NCBI GenBank assembly: GCA_963727495.1
Contig: CAVSGQ010000009.1
Coordinates: 186,001-250,000 of the forward strand
Source of the DNA: Actinophytocola sp963727495
Lineage (GTDB): Bacteria > Actinomycetota > Actinomycetes > Mycobacteriales > Pseudonocardiaceae
DNA length: 64,000 nucleotides
Reading direction: 5' to 3'
Shown: positions 24,213 through 32,249 of the stretch, in pieces
How positions within the stretch are numbered: position 1 is the stretch's first letter
Layout: each line of letters opens with the position of its first letter
Position numbers and translations under genes: made by a program
Notes under the pieces: model-generated
Databases searched by the model: none
Seen by the model: the letters and a program-made list of their open reading frames with translations, nothing else
What the model was told of the DNA's origin: nothing

Positions 24213-24971
24213 ATGTCGGTCGCTGTCCGGGTGATCCCCTGTCTGGACGTCGACGCCGGCCGGGTCGTGAAGGGCGTCAACTTCACCAACCTCGTCGACG
24301 CCGGCGATCCCGTCGAGCTCGCCGCGGCCTACGACGCGGCGGGTGCGGACGAACTGACCTTCCTGGACGTGACGGCGTCCTCTTCGGACCGTGAGACCAC
24401 GTTCGACGTCGTGCGGCGCACCGCCGAGCAGGTGTTCATCCCGCTGACGGTGGGCGGTGGCGTGCGTGCGGCGTCCGATGTGGACCGCCTGCTGCGCGCC
24501 GGCGCGGACAAGGTGAGCGTCAACACCGCGGCGATCCTGCGCCCGGAGCTGCTGCGGGAGTGCTCGCAGCGCTTCGGCGCCCAGTGCGTCGTCCTGTCCG
24601 TGGACGCCCGCCGCGCGGACACGCCGTCCGGGTTCGAGGTCACCACGCACGGCGGCCGCACCGGCACCGGCATCGACGCGGTCGAGTGGGCCGCGCGCGG
24701 CCAGGAGCTCGGCGTGGGGGAGATCCTGCTGAACTCGATGGACGCCGACGGCACCAAGGCCGGCTTCGACATCGAACTGATCAAGCTGGTGCGCGCCGCG
24801 GTCGACGTGCCGCTGATCGCGAGCGGCGGTGCGGGCGCGGTCGACCACTTCCCGCCCGCGGTGGCCGCCGGGGCGGACGCGGTGCTCGCCGCGAGCGTCT
24901 TCCACTTCGGACAGCTGCGCATCGGGGAGGTCAAGGACGAGCTGCGCCGGGCCGGGGTCGAGGTGCGGTGA
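24213..24971 (+). CDS. hisF: Imidazole glycerol phosphate synthase, cyclase subunit
   Basis: 252 residues, TIM barrel. VRVIPCLDVDAGRVVKGVNF has the catalytic Asp of strand 1, and ILLNSMDADGTKAGFD the Asp of strand 5; PLTVGGGVR and LIASGGAGAVDHF bind the two phosphates. Uses ammonia from HisH to form imidazole glycerol phosphate and AICAR. TATCCT at 24200-24205 lies seven bases before the ATG, a leaderless-type promoter inside the short gap to the divergent TetR. It overlaps hisI by 4 bp. Confidence 0.97.
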   Translation: MSVAVRVIPCLDVDAGRVVKGVNFTNLVDAGDPVELAAAYDAAGADELTFLDVTASSSDRETTFDVVRRTAEQVFIPLTVGGGVRAASDVDRLLRAGADKVSVNTAAILRPELLRECSQRFGAQCVVLSVDARRADTPSGFEVTTHGGRTGTGIDAVEWAARGQELGVGEILLNSMDADGTKAGFDIELIKLVRAAVDVPLIASGGAGAVDHFPPAVAAGADAVLAASVFHFGQLRIGEVKDELRRAGVEVR

Positions 24972-25309
24972 CGGTGCTGGACCCGGCGATCGCCGCGCGG
25001 CTCAAGCGCAACGCCGACGGCCTGGTGTGCGCGGTCGCCCAGCGGCGGGGCTCCGGCGAGGTGCTGATGGTCGCGTGGATGGACGACGAGGCCCTGCACC
25101 GCACGCTGACCACCCGGCGCGCCACCTACTTCTCCCGCAGCCGGCAGCGGCTGTGGGAGAAGGGCGAGACCTCCGGCCACACCCAGTACGTGCACGAGGT
25201 CCGGCTGGACTGCGACGGCGACACCGTGCTGCTGGTCGTCGACCAGGAGGGCCCGGCCTGCCACACCGGCGCGGCGACCTGCTTCGACGCCGGCGTGCTG
25301 CTCACGTGA
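24968..25309 (+). CDS. hisI: Phosphoribosyl-AMP cyclohydrolase
   Basis: 113 residues, the monofunctional HisI without the HisE domain. LMVAWMDDEALHRTLTTRRA is the family N-terminal signature. The metal-binding segment LDCDGDTVLLVV, with CHTGAATCF at the C-terminus, holds the Cys and Asp ligands of zinc and magnesium. GTG start inside the hisF stop. The 3' end overlaps the convergent TetR gene by 8 bp, and the histidine cluster stops here. Confidence 0.96.
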   Translation: MTVLDPAIAARLKRNADGLVCAVAQRRGSGEVLMVAWMDDEALHRTLTTRRATYFSRSRQRLWEKGETSGHTQYVHEVRLDCDGDTVLLVVDQEGPACHTGAATCFDAGVLLT

Positions 25310-25919
25310 TCTTCCCGGTGATGTAGCGCTGGATCGTGGGTGCCACGGCCTCGACCATGGTGTCGATGTCGGTGGACGAGAGCGGTTCGAACCGCGCGAC
25401 GTAGCGGACCATGCCCATGCCGACCAGTTGCGAGGCGACCAACGTGGACCGGAACTCGATGTCGCGGGGCTCGCAGACCGTCCGCAGCACCCGCTCGACG
25501 ATGTGCTTGATGAGGAAGTCGCGCAGCACGTGGGCGGCCTGCTCGTGGCTGGTGATGCTGCGCATCAGGGCGGTGAACACGCCCCCGCCGGTGGTGTCCC
25601 AGGTGGTGAGGAAGGTGCGAACGATGCGCCTGCCCAGGTCGTCGACGTCGCCGTCGAGCAGCCGGTCGGCCACGTCCTTGGGGTTGAACGGCAGCTTGAG
25701 CACGGCCTCGGCGAACAGGCCCTCCTTGCCGCCGAACCAGTGGTTGACCATCGCCGCGTCGACCCCGGCCCTCGCCGCGATGGCCCGTACCGTGGCGCCG
25801 TCGTAGCCCTGCTCGATGAACACCGCGCGGGCGGCGTCCACCAGCGCGGCCCGGGTGTCCGTGCCGCCCGGCCTGCGGCCCCGGCGGCGGGGTGCCCCTT
25901 GTGTCACACCTTCCGTCAC
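25302..25919 (-). CDS. TetR family transcriptional regulator (paralogue of the one at 23604)
   Basis: 205 residues from the GTG at 25919 (a second GTG at 25907 is possible). HTH: RAALVDAARAVFIEQGYDGA, TVRAIAARAGVDAAMVNHW, then FGGKEGLF. The segments KLPFNPKDVADRLLDG and LVGMGMVRYVARFEPLS correspond residue for residue to the TetR upstream of hisF, pointing to a duplication. It is divergent from trpE. Its own upstream region carries the near-palindrome at 25950-25965 and the 22-bp tandem repeat. The target is unknown; no partner gene lies on the same strand. Confidence 0.88.
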   Translation of the reverse strand: MTEGVTQGAPRRRGRRPGGTDTRAALVDAARAVFIEQGYDGATVRAIAARAGVDAAMVNHWFGGKEGLFAEAVLKLPFNPKDVADRLLDGDVDDLGRRIVRTFLTTWDTTGGGVFTALMRSITSHEQAAHVLRDFLIKHIVERVLRTVCEPRDIEFRSTLVASQLVGMGMVRYVARFEPLSSTDIDTMVEAVAPTIQRYITGKIT

Positions 25920-25949
25920 CTCATCATCATGCGTCAGCCGCCGACATTT

Positions 25950-25965
25950 TTCAACGTACCTTGAA
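25950..25965. promoter_or_regulatory. Probable TetR operator
   Basis: 16-bp near-perfect palindrome TTCAACGTACCTTGAA (7 of 8 pairs match), 31 bp upstream of the TetR start at 25919. Likely autoregulatory. Confidence 0.5.
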
Positions 25966-25974
25966 TTCTGGCCC

Positions 25975-26062
25975 GGCCGGAACGGGGGACTCGCCCGACC
26001 GGAACGGGGGACTCGCGGGGCCGGAACGGGGGACTCGCGGGGCCGGAACGGGGGACTCGCGG
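25975..26062 (+). repeat. Four tandem 22-bp repeats upstream of trpE
   Basis: Units begin at 25975, 25997, 26019 and 26041. Each contains CCGGAACGGGGGACTCGC followed by GG or CC. Units 3 and 4 are identical; units 1 and 2 differ from them at one or two positions. The array ends 20 bp before the trpE ATG and so occupies the place where the trpE promoter's -35 region should be. A partial match (GGGGGACTCGCG) follows tesB at about 54861. Confidence 0.92.
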
Positions 26063-26082
26063 GGGGTCGGGACAATGGGCGG

Positions 26083-27645
26083 ATGGTCAGTGTGATCGGC
26101 AGTGCGGTCGGCGGCGTGATCGACACAATCCCGTCCGTGCGCGGGCTGGGTGTGGTCAGCCCGACCCTCGACGAGTTCCGCGAGCTCGCCACCGAGCGGC
26201 GCGTCATCCCCGTCGTGCGGCGGGTGCTCGCCGACGCCGAGACGCCCGTCGGGGTCTACCGCAAGCTCGCGCGGGGGCGGCCGAACACGTTCCTGCTCGA
26301 GTCCGCGGAGAACGGCCGCTCCTGGTCACGCTGGTCGTTCGTCGGCGTCGACAGCCCGGCCGTGCTCACCGAGCGCGACGGCGCGGCGCACTGGACCGGC
26401 ACGCTGCCGGTCGGCCTGCCCGCCGAGGGCACCCCGCTCGACGTGCTCCGGGAGAGCGTCCGGCTCCTGCACACCGACCCGCTGCCCGGCCTGCCCCCGC
26501 TGACCGGCGGCATGGTCGGCTTCATCGGCTACGACGCCGTCCGCCGCCTGGAGCGCCTGCCCGAGCTGACCGAGGACGACCTGCACCTGCCCGAGCTGTC
26601 CATGCTGCTGGCCACCGACCTCGCCGCGGTGGACCACCACGAGGGCACCATCACGCTCATCGCCAACGCGGTGAACTGGGACGACACCGACGAGCGGGTC
26701 GAGGCGGCCTACGCCTCCGCGGTGGCCCGCCTCGACCGGATGACCGCCGACCTGCAGACCCGGGCCGAGGCCACCGTCGCCGTGTTCGGCCGGCCGGACC
26801 TGCGCTACGAGCGCCGCCGCAGCCCCGAGGAGTACACGGAGGCGGTACGCAAGGCGAAGGAGGCCATCCGCGCGGGCGAGGGCTTCCAGGTCGTCCTGTC
26901 CCAGCGCTTCGAGATGAGGACGGAGGCCGACCCGCTCGACGTCTACCGCGTCCTGCGCGCCACCAACCCCAGCCCGTACATGTACCTGCTGCGCCTCGAC
27001 GGCTTCGACATCGTCGGCTCCAGCCCCGAGTCGCTGGTCACCGTCCGCGACGGCGTGGCCACCGCACATCCGATCGCGGGCACCCGCCGGCGCGGCGCCG
27101 ACCCGGACGAGGACGCGCGGCTGGAGAAGGACCTGCTCGCCGACGACAAGGAGCGCGCCGAGCACGTCATGCTGGTCGACCTCGGGCGCAACGACCTCGG
27201 CCGGGTCTGCCGCCCGGGCAGCGTGCACGTCGTCGACTTCTTCCGGGTCGAGCGCTACAGCCACGTCATGCACATCGTCTCCACCGTCACGGGCCGGCTG
27301 GCCGAGGGCAGGACCGCGTTCGACGCCGTCACCGCCTGCTTCCCGGCCGGCACGCTCTCCGGCGCGCCCAAGCCGCGCGCGATGGAGCTCATCGAGGAGC
27401 TCGAACCGACCCGGCGGGGACTCTACGGCGGCGTGGTCGGCTACCTCGACTTCGCCGGGGACGCGGACACCGCCATCGCGATCCGCACCGCGCTGATGCG
27501 CGACGGCACCGCCTACGTGCAGGCCGGCGCCGGGATCGTGGCCGACTCGGACCCGGTCGCCGAGGACACCGAGTGCGTCAACAAGGCCGGCGCCGTGCTG
27601 GCCGCGATCGCCACCGCGCGGACGATGCGCCCGGCGGCCGGGTAG
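26083..27645 (+). CDS. trpE: Anthranilate synthase component I
   Basis: 520 residues. Converts chorismate and ammonia/glutamine to anthranilate with a TrpG partner not in this window. The tryptophan feedback site LLES is present in NTFLLESAENG. The C-terminal catalytic domain shows NPSPYMYLLRLDGFDIVGSS, PIAGTRRRG, LVDLGRNDLGRV and GTLSGAPKPRAMELIEELE, all standard. The ATG at 26083 follows GACAAT by six bases, suggesting a leaderless transcript starting right behind the 22-bp repeats. trpC-B-A follow after the membrane-protein gene. Confidence 0.96.
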   Translation: MVSVIGSAVGGVIDTIPSVRGLGVVSPTLDEFRELATERRVIPVVRRVLADAETPVGVYRKLARGRPNTFLLESAENGRSWSRWSFVGVDSPAVLTERDGAAHWTGTLPVGLPAEGTPLDVLRESVRLLHTDPLPGLPPLTGGMVGFIGYDAVRRLERLPELTEDDLHLPELSMLLATDLAAVDHHEGTITLIANAVNWDDTDERVEAAYASAVARLDRMTADLQTRAEATVAVFGRPDLRYERRRSPEEYTEAVRKAKEAIRAGEGFQVVLSQRFEMRTEADPLDVYRVLRATNPSPYMYLLRLDGFDIVGSSPESLVTVRDGVATAHPIAGTRRRGADPDEDARLEKDLLADDKERAEHVMLVDLGRNDLGRVCRPGSVHVVDFFRVERYSHVMHIVSTVTGRLAEGRTAFDAVTACFPAGTLSGAPKPRAMELIEELEPTRRGLYGGVVGYLDFAGDADTAIAIRTALMRDGTAYVQAGAGIVADSDPVAEDTECVNKAGAVLAAIATARTMRPAAG

Positions 27646-27649
27646 GGCC

Positions 27650-28117
27650 GTGACCGATCGGAGTCGAGGTCCACTGTGGATCGTCGCGCTGTCGCTGGCC
27701 GGCGCGGCGGCCGCGCTGTGGGGATCCACCAGGCTCGCCTGGGGTGTCGACACGCCGCGGTTCGGTACGGGCCTCGCGCTGGTCGCGCTCGCCGGGTTCG
27801 CCGGCGCGGTCGCGGTCGGCGGCTGGGCCAAACGGGTGGTCGGCGGGCTCGTCGTGCTGGCCGGGGTGCTCGGCGGGGTCGCCGCGCTGGGCACCGGCGG
27901 CTCCGGTGCCGGCCTGCTGTCCGCCCTGCTCGGCGCGGTCCTGCTGGCGGTCGCGGGCGTCCTGGTGGCCCGCCTCGGCGGCCGGCTGCCCACCCTCGGC
28001 GCCCGGTACCGGCCGGCCGGCGCGCGCGGCGCCTCGGGCGATCGTGACAAGGACATGTGGGACGGTCTGTCCCGCGGCGAAGATCCAACAGCGAACAACG
28101 TCGAGGATGAACGCTGA
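27650..28117 (+). CDS. TIGR02234-type trp-region conserved membrane protein
   Basis: 155 residues, GTG start 4 bp after the trpE stop. Four predicted membrane spans: LWIVALSLAGAAAALWGS, FGTGLALVALAGFAGAVAVG, VVGGLVVLAGVLGGVAALG and LLSALLGAVLLAVAGVLVA. The acidic C-terminal tail contains DKDMWDGLSRGEDPT. Size, topology, the WDGLSRGEDPT tail and position between trpE and trpC match the trp-operon-associated membrane protein family of actinobacteria. Its function is unknown; transport of tryptophan or an intermediate has not been shown. Confidence 0.88.
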   Translation: MTDRSRGPLWIVALSLAGAAAALWGSTRLAWGVDTPRFGTGLALVALAGFAGAVAVGGWAKRVVGGLVVLAGVLGGVAALGTGGSGAGLLSALLGAVLLAVAGVLVARLGGRLPTLGARYRPAGARGASGDRDKDMWDGLSRGEDPTANNVEDER

Positions 28118-28187
28118 GCGTGGACCCGGTAACGAGTCACCGCACGGTACGGGGTTAGCATCCCTCTGGCGGGAAGGGGCAAGGCTG

Positions 28188-28247
28188 GTGACTGATACCA
28201 CCTGCGGCACAGCGAAAACGGCGAAGGAAACGGCGAGATCGTCGTGA
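28188..28247 (+). CDS. Possible 19-residue leader ORF coupled to trpC
   Basis: GTG at 28188 opens a 19-codon frame, starting VTDTTC and ending in RSS, whose TGA (28245-28247) overlaps the trpC GTG start. The purine-rich GGGAAGGGGCAAGG lies before it. It contains no Trp codon, so it is not a classical attenuation leader; translational coupling to trpC is the likelier role if it is translated. Evidence is only the overlap and the ribosome-binding site. Confidence 0.35.
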   Translation: MTDTTCGTAKTAKETARSS

Positions 28248-29053
28248 GCGTTCTCGAGTCGATCATCGAAGGTGTCCGTGAGGATCTGGCGGAGCGCGAG
28301 GCCGCGCTCCCGTTCGAGGCGGTCAAGGAGCTCGCCGCGAAGGCCGCGCCGCCCAAGGACGCGCTGGCCGCGCTGCGCGGTTCCGGCATCGGCGTCATCG
28401 CGGAGGTGAAGCGGCGCAGCCCGTCCAAGGGCGAGCTGGCGGCGATCGCCGACCCGGCCGCGCTGGCCAAGGACTACGCCGACGCGGGCGCACGGGTGAT
28501 CAGCGTGCTCACCGAGGAGCGGCGGTTCGGCGGATCGCTCGCCGACCTCGACGCGGTGCGCGCGGCGGTCGACGTTCCGTTGTTGCGCAAGGACTTCGTG
28601 ATCGGCCCGTACCAGGTGCACGAGGCCCGGGCGCACGGCGCCGATCTCGTCCTGCTGATCGTGGCCGCCCTCGAGCAGAACGCGCTCGTCTCGCTGCTCG
28701 ACCGGGTCGAGTCGCTGGGCATGACCGCGCTGGTGGAGGTGCACACCGCCGAGGAGGCCGACCGCGCGCTCGAGGCGGGTGCCACCGTGCTCGGCATCAA
28801 CGCGCGCGACCTGCACACCCTCGAGGTCGACCGGGAGGTGTTCGGCCGGATCGCCCCGGGCCTGCCGATGGACGTCGTCAAGATCGCCGAGTCCGGCGTG
28901 CGTGGCCCCGGTGACCTGATGACCCATGCCGGCGCGGGTGCCGACGCGGTGCTTGTCGGCGAGAGCCTGGTCGCCAGCCCCGATCCCAAGGCCGCCCTGG
29001 TGCAGCTGGTCACGGCCGGGTCGCATCCGGCGTGCCCGAGGCCGAGCCGGTGA
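28244..29053 (+). CDS. trpC: Indole-3-glycerol phosphate synthase
   Basis: 269 residues, TIM barrel, monofunctional (no TrpF domain). VIAEVKRRSPSKGELAAIAD carries the catalytic Lys and substrate-binding residues. Then ISVLTEERRFGGSLADLDAV, LLRKDFVIGPYQVHEARAHG, LVEVHTAEEADRAL, GINARDLHTLEVD and VKIAESGVRG follow the family order. Takes the CDRP made by PriA to indole glycerol phosphate. The start overlaps the putative leader ORF and the stop overlaps the trpB GTG. Confidence 0.97.
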   Translation: MSVLESIIEGVREDLAEREAALPFEAVKELAAKAAPPKDALAALRGSGIGVIAEVKRRSPSKGELAAIADPAALAKDYADAGARVISVLTEERRFGGSLADLDAVRAAVDVPLLRKDFVIGPYQVHEARAHGADLVLLIVAALEQNALVSLLDRVESLGMTALVEVHTAEEADRALEAGATVLGINARDLHTLEVDREVFGRIAPGLPMDVVKIAESGVRGPGDLMTHAGAGADAVLVGESLVASPDPKAALVQLVTAGSHPACPRPSR

Positions 29054-30291
29054 CCGAGCGGGACGGCGAGCCGGGCGGCGACGAGCACGAGCCCGGCCGG
29101 CACGACCCGGACGCGCGCGGGCACTTCGGCCCCTACGGCGGGCGGTTCCTGCCCGAGGCGCTGATCGCCGCGATGGACGAGCTGTCCGCCGAGTACGACA
29201 AGGCCCGGGTGGACCCGGAGTTCGTCGACGAGCTCAAGCGGCTGCTCAAGGACTACGCGGGCCGCCCGTCGCTGCTCACCGAGGCGCCGCGGTTCGCCGA
29301 GCACGCCGGCGGCGTGCGGATCTTCCTCAAGCGCGAGGACCTCAACCACACCGGCTCGCACAAGATCAACAACGTGCTGGGCCAGGCGCTGCTGACCAGG
29401 CGGATGGGCAAGAAGCGGGTCATCGCGGAGACCGGCGCCGGCCAGCACGGCGTGGCGACCGCGACCGCGTGCGCGCTGATGGGTCTCGAGTGCGTGGTCT
29501 ACATGGGCGAGGTCGACACCCGGCGCCAGGCCCTCAACGTCGCCCGGATGCGCCTGCTCGGCGCCGAGGTCATCCCGGTGAAGACCGGCTCGCGCACCCT
29601 CAAGGACGCCATCAACGAGGCCCTGCGCGACTGGGTCGCCAACGTCGAGACCACCCACTACCTGCTGGGCACGGCCGCGGGCGGGCACCCGTTCCCGGTG
29701 ATGGTGCGCAACTTCCACAAGATCATCGGGATCGAGGCGCGCGAGCAGATCCTGGAGAAGGCCGGCCGCCTGCCCGACGCGGTCGCCGCGTGCGTCGGCG
29801 GCGGGTCCAACGCGATCGGCATCTTCCACGGCTTCATCGACGACCCCGGCGTGCGGCTGGTGGGCTTCGAGCCGGGCGGCAGGGGCATCGCGTCGGGGGA
29901 GCACGGCGCCACGCTGAGCGAGGGCACCCCCGGCATGCTGCACGGCGCGCTGTCCTACCTGCTGCAGGACGAGGACGGGCAGACCACCGAGGCGTACTCG
30001 ATCTCCGCCGGGCTCGACTACCCCGGCGTGGGTCCGGAGCACTCGTGGCTCAAGGACACCGGCCGCGCGGAGTACCGCTCGGTCACCGACGACGAGGCGA
30101 TGAACGCCTTCCAGCTGCTGTCCCGCACCGAGGGCATCATCCCGGCGATCGAGTCGGCGCACGCGCTGGCCGGCGCGCTGGTCCTGGGCCGCGAGCTCGG
30201 ACCGGACGGGCTGATCCTGGTCAACCTGTCGGGACGCGGTGACAAGGACATGGGCACCGCCGCGGACTACTTCGGCTTCGTGGAGACGTGA
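29050..30291 (+). CDS. trpB: Tryptophan synthase beta chain
   Basis: 413 residues, PLP enzyme joining indole and serine. HFGPYGGRFLPEALIAAMDE starts the conserved core; the Schiff-base Lys is in LNHTGSHKINNVLGQALL. ETGAGQHGVATAT and the PLP-phosphate loop CVGGGSNAIGIF are intact. GTG 29050 overlaps the trpC stop (GTGA); an upstream GTG at 29032 would add six residues. The N-terminal 25 residues are acidic and not conserved. Forms the alpha2-beta2 complex with TrpA. Confidence 0.97.
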   Translation: MTERDGEPGGDEHEPGRHDPDARGHFGPYGGRFLPEALIAAMDELSAEYDKARVDPEFVDELKRLLKDYAGRPSLLTEAPRFAEHAGGVRIFLKREDLNHTGSHKINNVLGQALLTRRMGKKRVIAETGAGQHGVATATACALMGLECVVYMGEVDTRRQALNVARMRLLGAEVIPVKTGSRTLKDAINEALRDWVANVETTHYLLGTAAGGHPFPVMVRNFHKIIGIEAREQILEKAGRLPDAVAACVGGGSNAIGIFHGFIDDPGVRLVGFEPGGRGIASGEHGATLSEGTPGMLHGALSYLLQDEDGQTTEAYSISAGLDYPGVGPEHSWLKDTGRAEYRSVTDDEAMNAFQLLSRTEGIIPAIESAHALAGALVLGRELGPDGLILVNLSGRGDKDMGTAADYFGFVET

Positions 30292-31082
30292 TGGCCCGCC
30301 TGGACCCGGTGTTCGCCCGCACGCGCGCCGAGGGGCGGGCCGCCCTGGTCGGCTACCTGCCCGCCGGCTACCCGACCGTGGACGGCTCGGCCGAGCGGCT
30401 GACCGCGATGATCGAGGCCGGCTGCGACATCGTCGAGATCGGCGTGCCCTACTCCGACCCGGTGATAGACGGCCCGACCATCCAGGCGGCCGCCGACCTG
30501 GCGATCAAGGGCGGGTTCCGGCTGCGGGACCTGTTCCGCGTCGTCGAGTCGGTCGCCTCGGCCGGGGGCCAGGCGGTGGTGATGACCTACTGGAACCCGG
30601 TGCACGCCTACGGCGTCGACCGGTTCGCCCGCGACCTCGCCGCCGCCGGCGGGCTCGGCATGATCACCCCGGACCTGATCCCCGACGAGGCGGCGGACTG
30701 GCTCGCCGCGTCCGACGCGCACGGCCTGGACCGGATCTTCCTGGTGGCGCCCTCGTCGACCCCGGAGCGGCTGGCCATGACCGCTGCGGCGACCACCGGC
30801 TTCCTGTACGCCACGGCCGTGATGGGCGTGACCGGGGCGCGCGACAAGGTGGGCAGCGCGGCCGCCGGCCTGGTCGCCCGGGCCCGCGAGCACGCCGGCG
30901 ACCTGCCGATCGCCGTCGGCCTCGGCGTGCGGTCCGGGGAGCAGGCCGCCGAGATCGCGAGCTTCGCCGACGCGGTCGTCGTGGGCTCGGCGTTCGTGTC
31001 GAAGGCCGGCGACCCGGCCGGGCTCCGCGAGCTGGCCGCCGAGCTGGCCGAGGGCGTGCGCCGCCCGGTGGTCGCCGGATAG
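30291..31082 (+). CDS. trpA: Tryptophan synthase alpha chain
   Basis: 263 residues, TIM barrel. The catalytic Glu lies in ALVGYLPAGYPT-to-MIEAGCDIVEIGVPYSDPV, with the catalytic Asp in VIDGPTIQ (YSDPVIDGPTIQ). LIPDEAADW, LVAPSSTPER, FLYATAVMGVTGAR and VGLGVRSGEQ follow the family order. Cleaves indole glycerol phosphate and channels indole to TrpB. ATG at 30291 overlaps the trpB stop by one base (GTG 30288 also possible). The lgt start is 57 bp downstream, so it may be co-transcribed. Confidence 0.96.
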   Translation: MARLDPVFARTRAEGRAALVGYLPAGYPTVDGSAERLTAMIEAGCDIVEIGVPYSDPVIDGPTIQAAADLAIKGGFRLRDLFRVVESVASAGGQAVVMTYWNPVHAYGVDRFARDLAAAGGLGMITPDLIPDEAADWLAASDAHGLDRIFLVAPSSTPERLAMTAAATTGFLYATAVMGVTGARDKVGSAAAGLVARAREHAGDLPIAVGLGVRSGEQAAEIASFADAVVVGSAFVSKAGDPAGLRELAAELAEGVRRPVVAG

Positions 31083-31139
31083 CAGCGGTTGGGCGACCCT
31101 GTGTGCCCGCCCGGCGGGTCGCCCGTTACGGTGACGCGC

Positions 31140-32249
31140 GTGACTGTGGCGTCCAGTGTCTTCCTGGCGAACATTCCGAGTCCGGACCGCGGCGTCTGGG
31201 AGCTCGGTCCCATCCCGATCAGGGCCTACGCGCTGTGCATCATCGCCGGCATCATCGTGGCGATCTGGTGGGGCGAGCGGCGCTGGGCCGCCCGCGGCGG
31301 CACCCCGGGCACGGTCATCGACATCGCGGTGTTCGCCGTGCCCTTCGGCCTGGTCGGCGGGCGGCTCTACCACGTCATCACCGACCACCAGCGCTACTTC
31401 GGCGAGGGCCGCAACCCCATCGACGCGCTGAAGATCTGGGACGGCGGCCTCGGCATCTGGGGCGCGATCGCGCTCGGCGCGGTCGGCGCGTGGATCGGCT
31501 GCCGGGTCAAGAAGGTGCCGCTGCCGGTGTACGCCGACGCCATCGCGCCCGGCGTGGTCGCCGGCCAGGCGATCGGCCGGCTCGGCAACTACTTCAACCA
31601 GGAGCTCTTCGGCGGGCCGACGGACCTGCCGTGGGGCCTGGAGATCTACCGGCGGGTCAACGAGTCGGGCGCCGAGGACAACCTCAACGGAGTGGCGGTC
31701 AACCACATCCCGGTCGAGGTCGTGCACCCGACGTTCCTCTACGAGCTGCTGTGGAACCTCGCGGTGGCCGCGCTCGTCGTCTGGGCCGACCGGCGCTTCC
31801 GGCTCGGCCACGGCCGCGCCTTCGCGGTCTACGTCGCCGGCTACACCGCCGGCCGCACGTGGATCGAGCTGATGCGCCGCGACGAGGCCACCCACGTGTT
31901 CGGCATGCGGGTCAACGTCTGGGTGTCCATCGTCGTGTTCCTCGGCGCGGTCGCGTACCTGGTGCTCGCCAAACGGCGCGGCCCCCGGGAGGACCTCGCG
32001 GCGATCCAGGGCAACGTCCCGCCGGACGCCGACGCCGGGGAGGAGACCGCCCCCGAGTCCGCGGACGAGGCCGGTGACCGCGAGGACGCCGGGGCCGAGG
32101 ACGCCGCTGAGGAGCCGGAGGAGTCCGGCGAGGAGCAGCCGGCCGAGCCGCCCGCGAAGGACGACGAGCCGGCGAAGGCCGCGGACGACACCGGCGCGGA
32201 GGCCGACGCGGAGAAGGAGACCAGCTCGCCGGGCCGGTCGGAGTCCTAG
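31140..32249 (+). CDS. lgt: Prolipoprotein diacylglyceryl transferase
   Basis: 369 residues. Membrane enzyme that attaches diacylglycerol to the lipobox Cys of prolipoproteins. Seven membrane spans; the conserved segments RAYALCIIAGIIVAIWWGER, FGLVGGRLYHVITDHQRYF, GGLGIWGAI, GQAIGRLGNYFNQELFGGPT (Lgt signature, with the key Arg and Asn) and VHPTFLYELLWN are all present. The last 105 residues are a disordered, very acidic tail (Glu/Asp/Ala/Pro repeats), as often seen in actinobacterial Lgt. The GTG at 31140 is preferred to one at 31131. The stop overlaps the convergent dehydrogenase gene by 4 bp. Confidence 0.95.
   Translation: MTVASSVFLANIPSPDRGVWELGPIPIRAYALCIIAGIIVAIWWGERRWAARGGTPGTVIDIAVFAVPFGLVGGRLYHVITDHQRYFGEGRNPIDALKIWDGGLGIWGAIALGAVGAWIGCRVKKVPLPVYADAIAPGVVAGQAIGRLGNYFNQELFGGPTDLPWGLEIYRRVNESGAEDNLNGVAVNHIPVEVVHPTFLYELLWNLAVAALVVWADRRFRLGHGRAFAVYVAGYTAGRTWIELMRRDEATHVFGMRVNVWVSIVVFLGAVAYLVLAKRRGPREDLAAIQGNVPPDADAGEETAPESADEAGDREDAGAEDAAEEPEESGEEQPAEPPAKDDEPAKAADDTGAEADAEKETSSPGRSES

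Noticed and set aside
26083..28247. Tryptophan attenuator or T-box upstream of trpE or trpC
   Set aside because: No leader peptide with Trp codons and no T-box core was seen; trpE appears to be leaderless.
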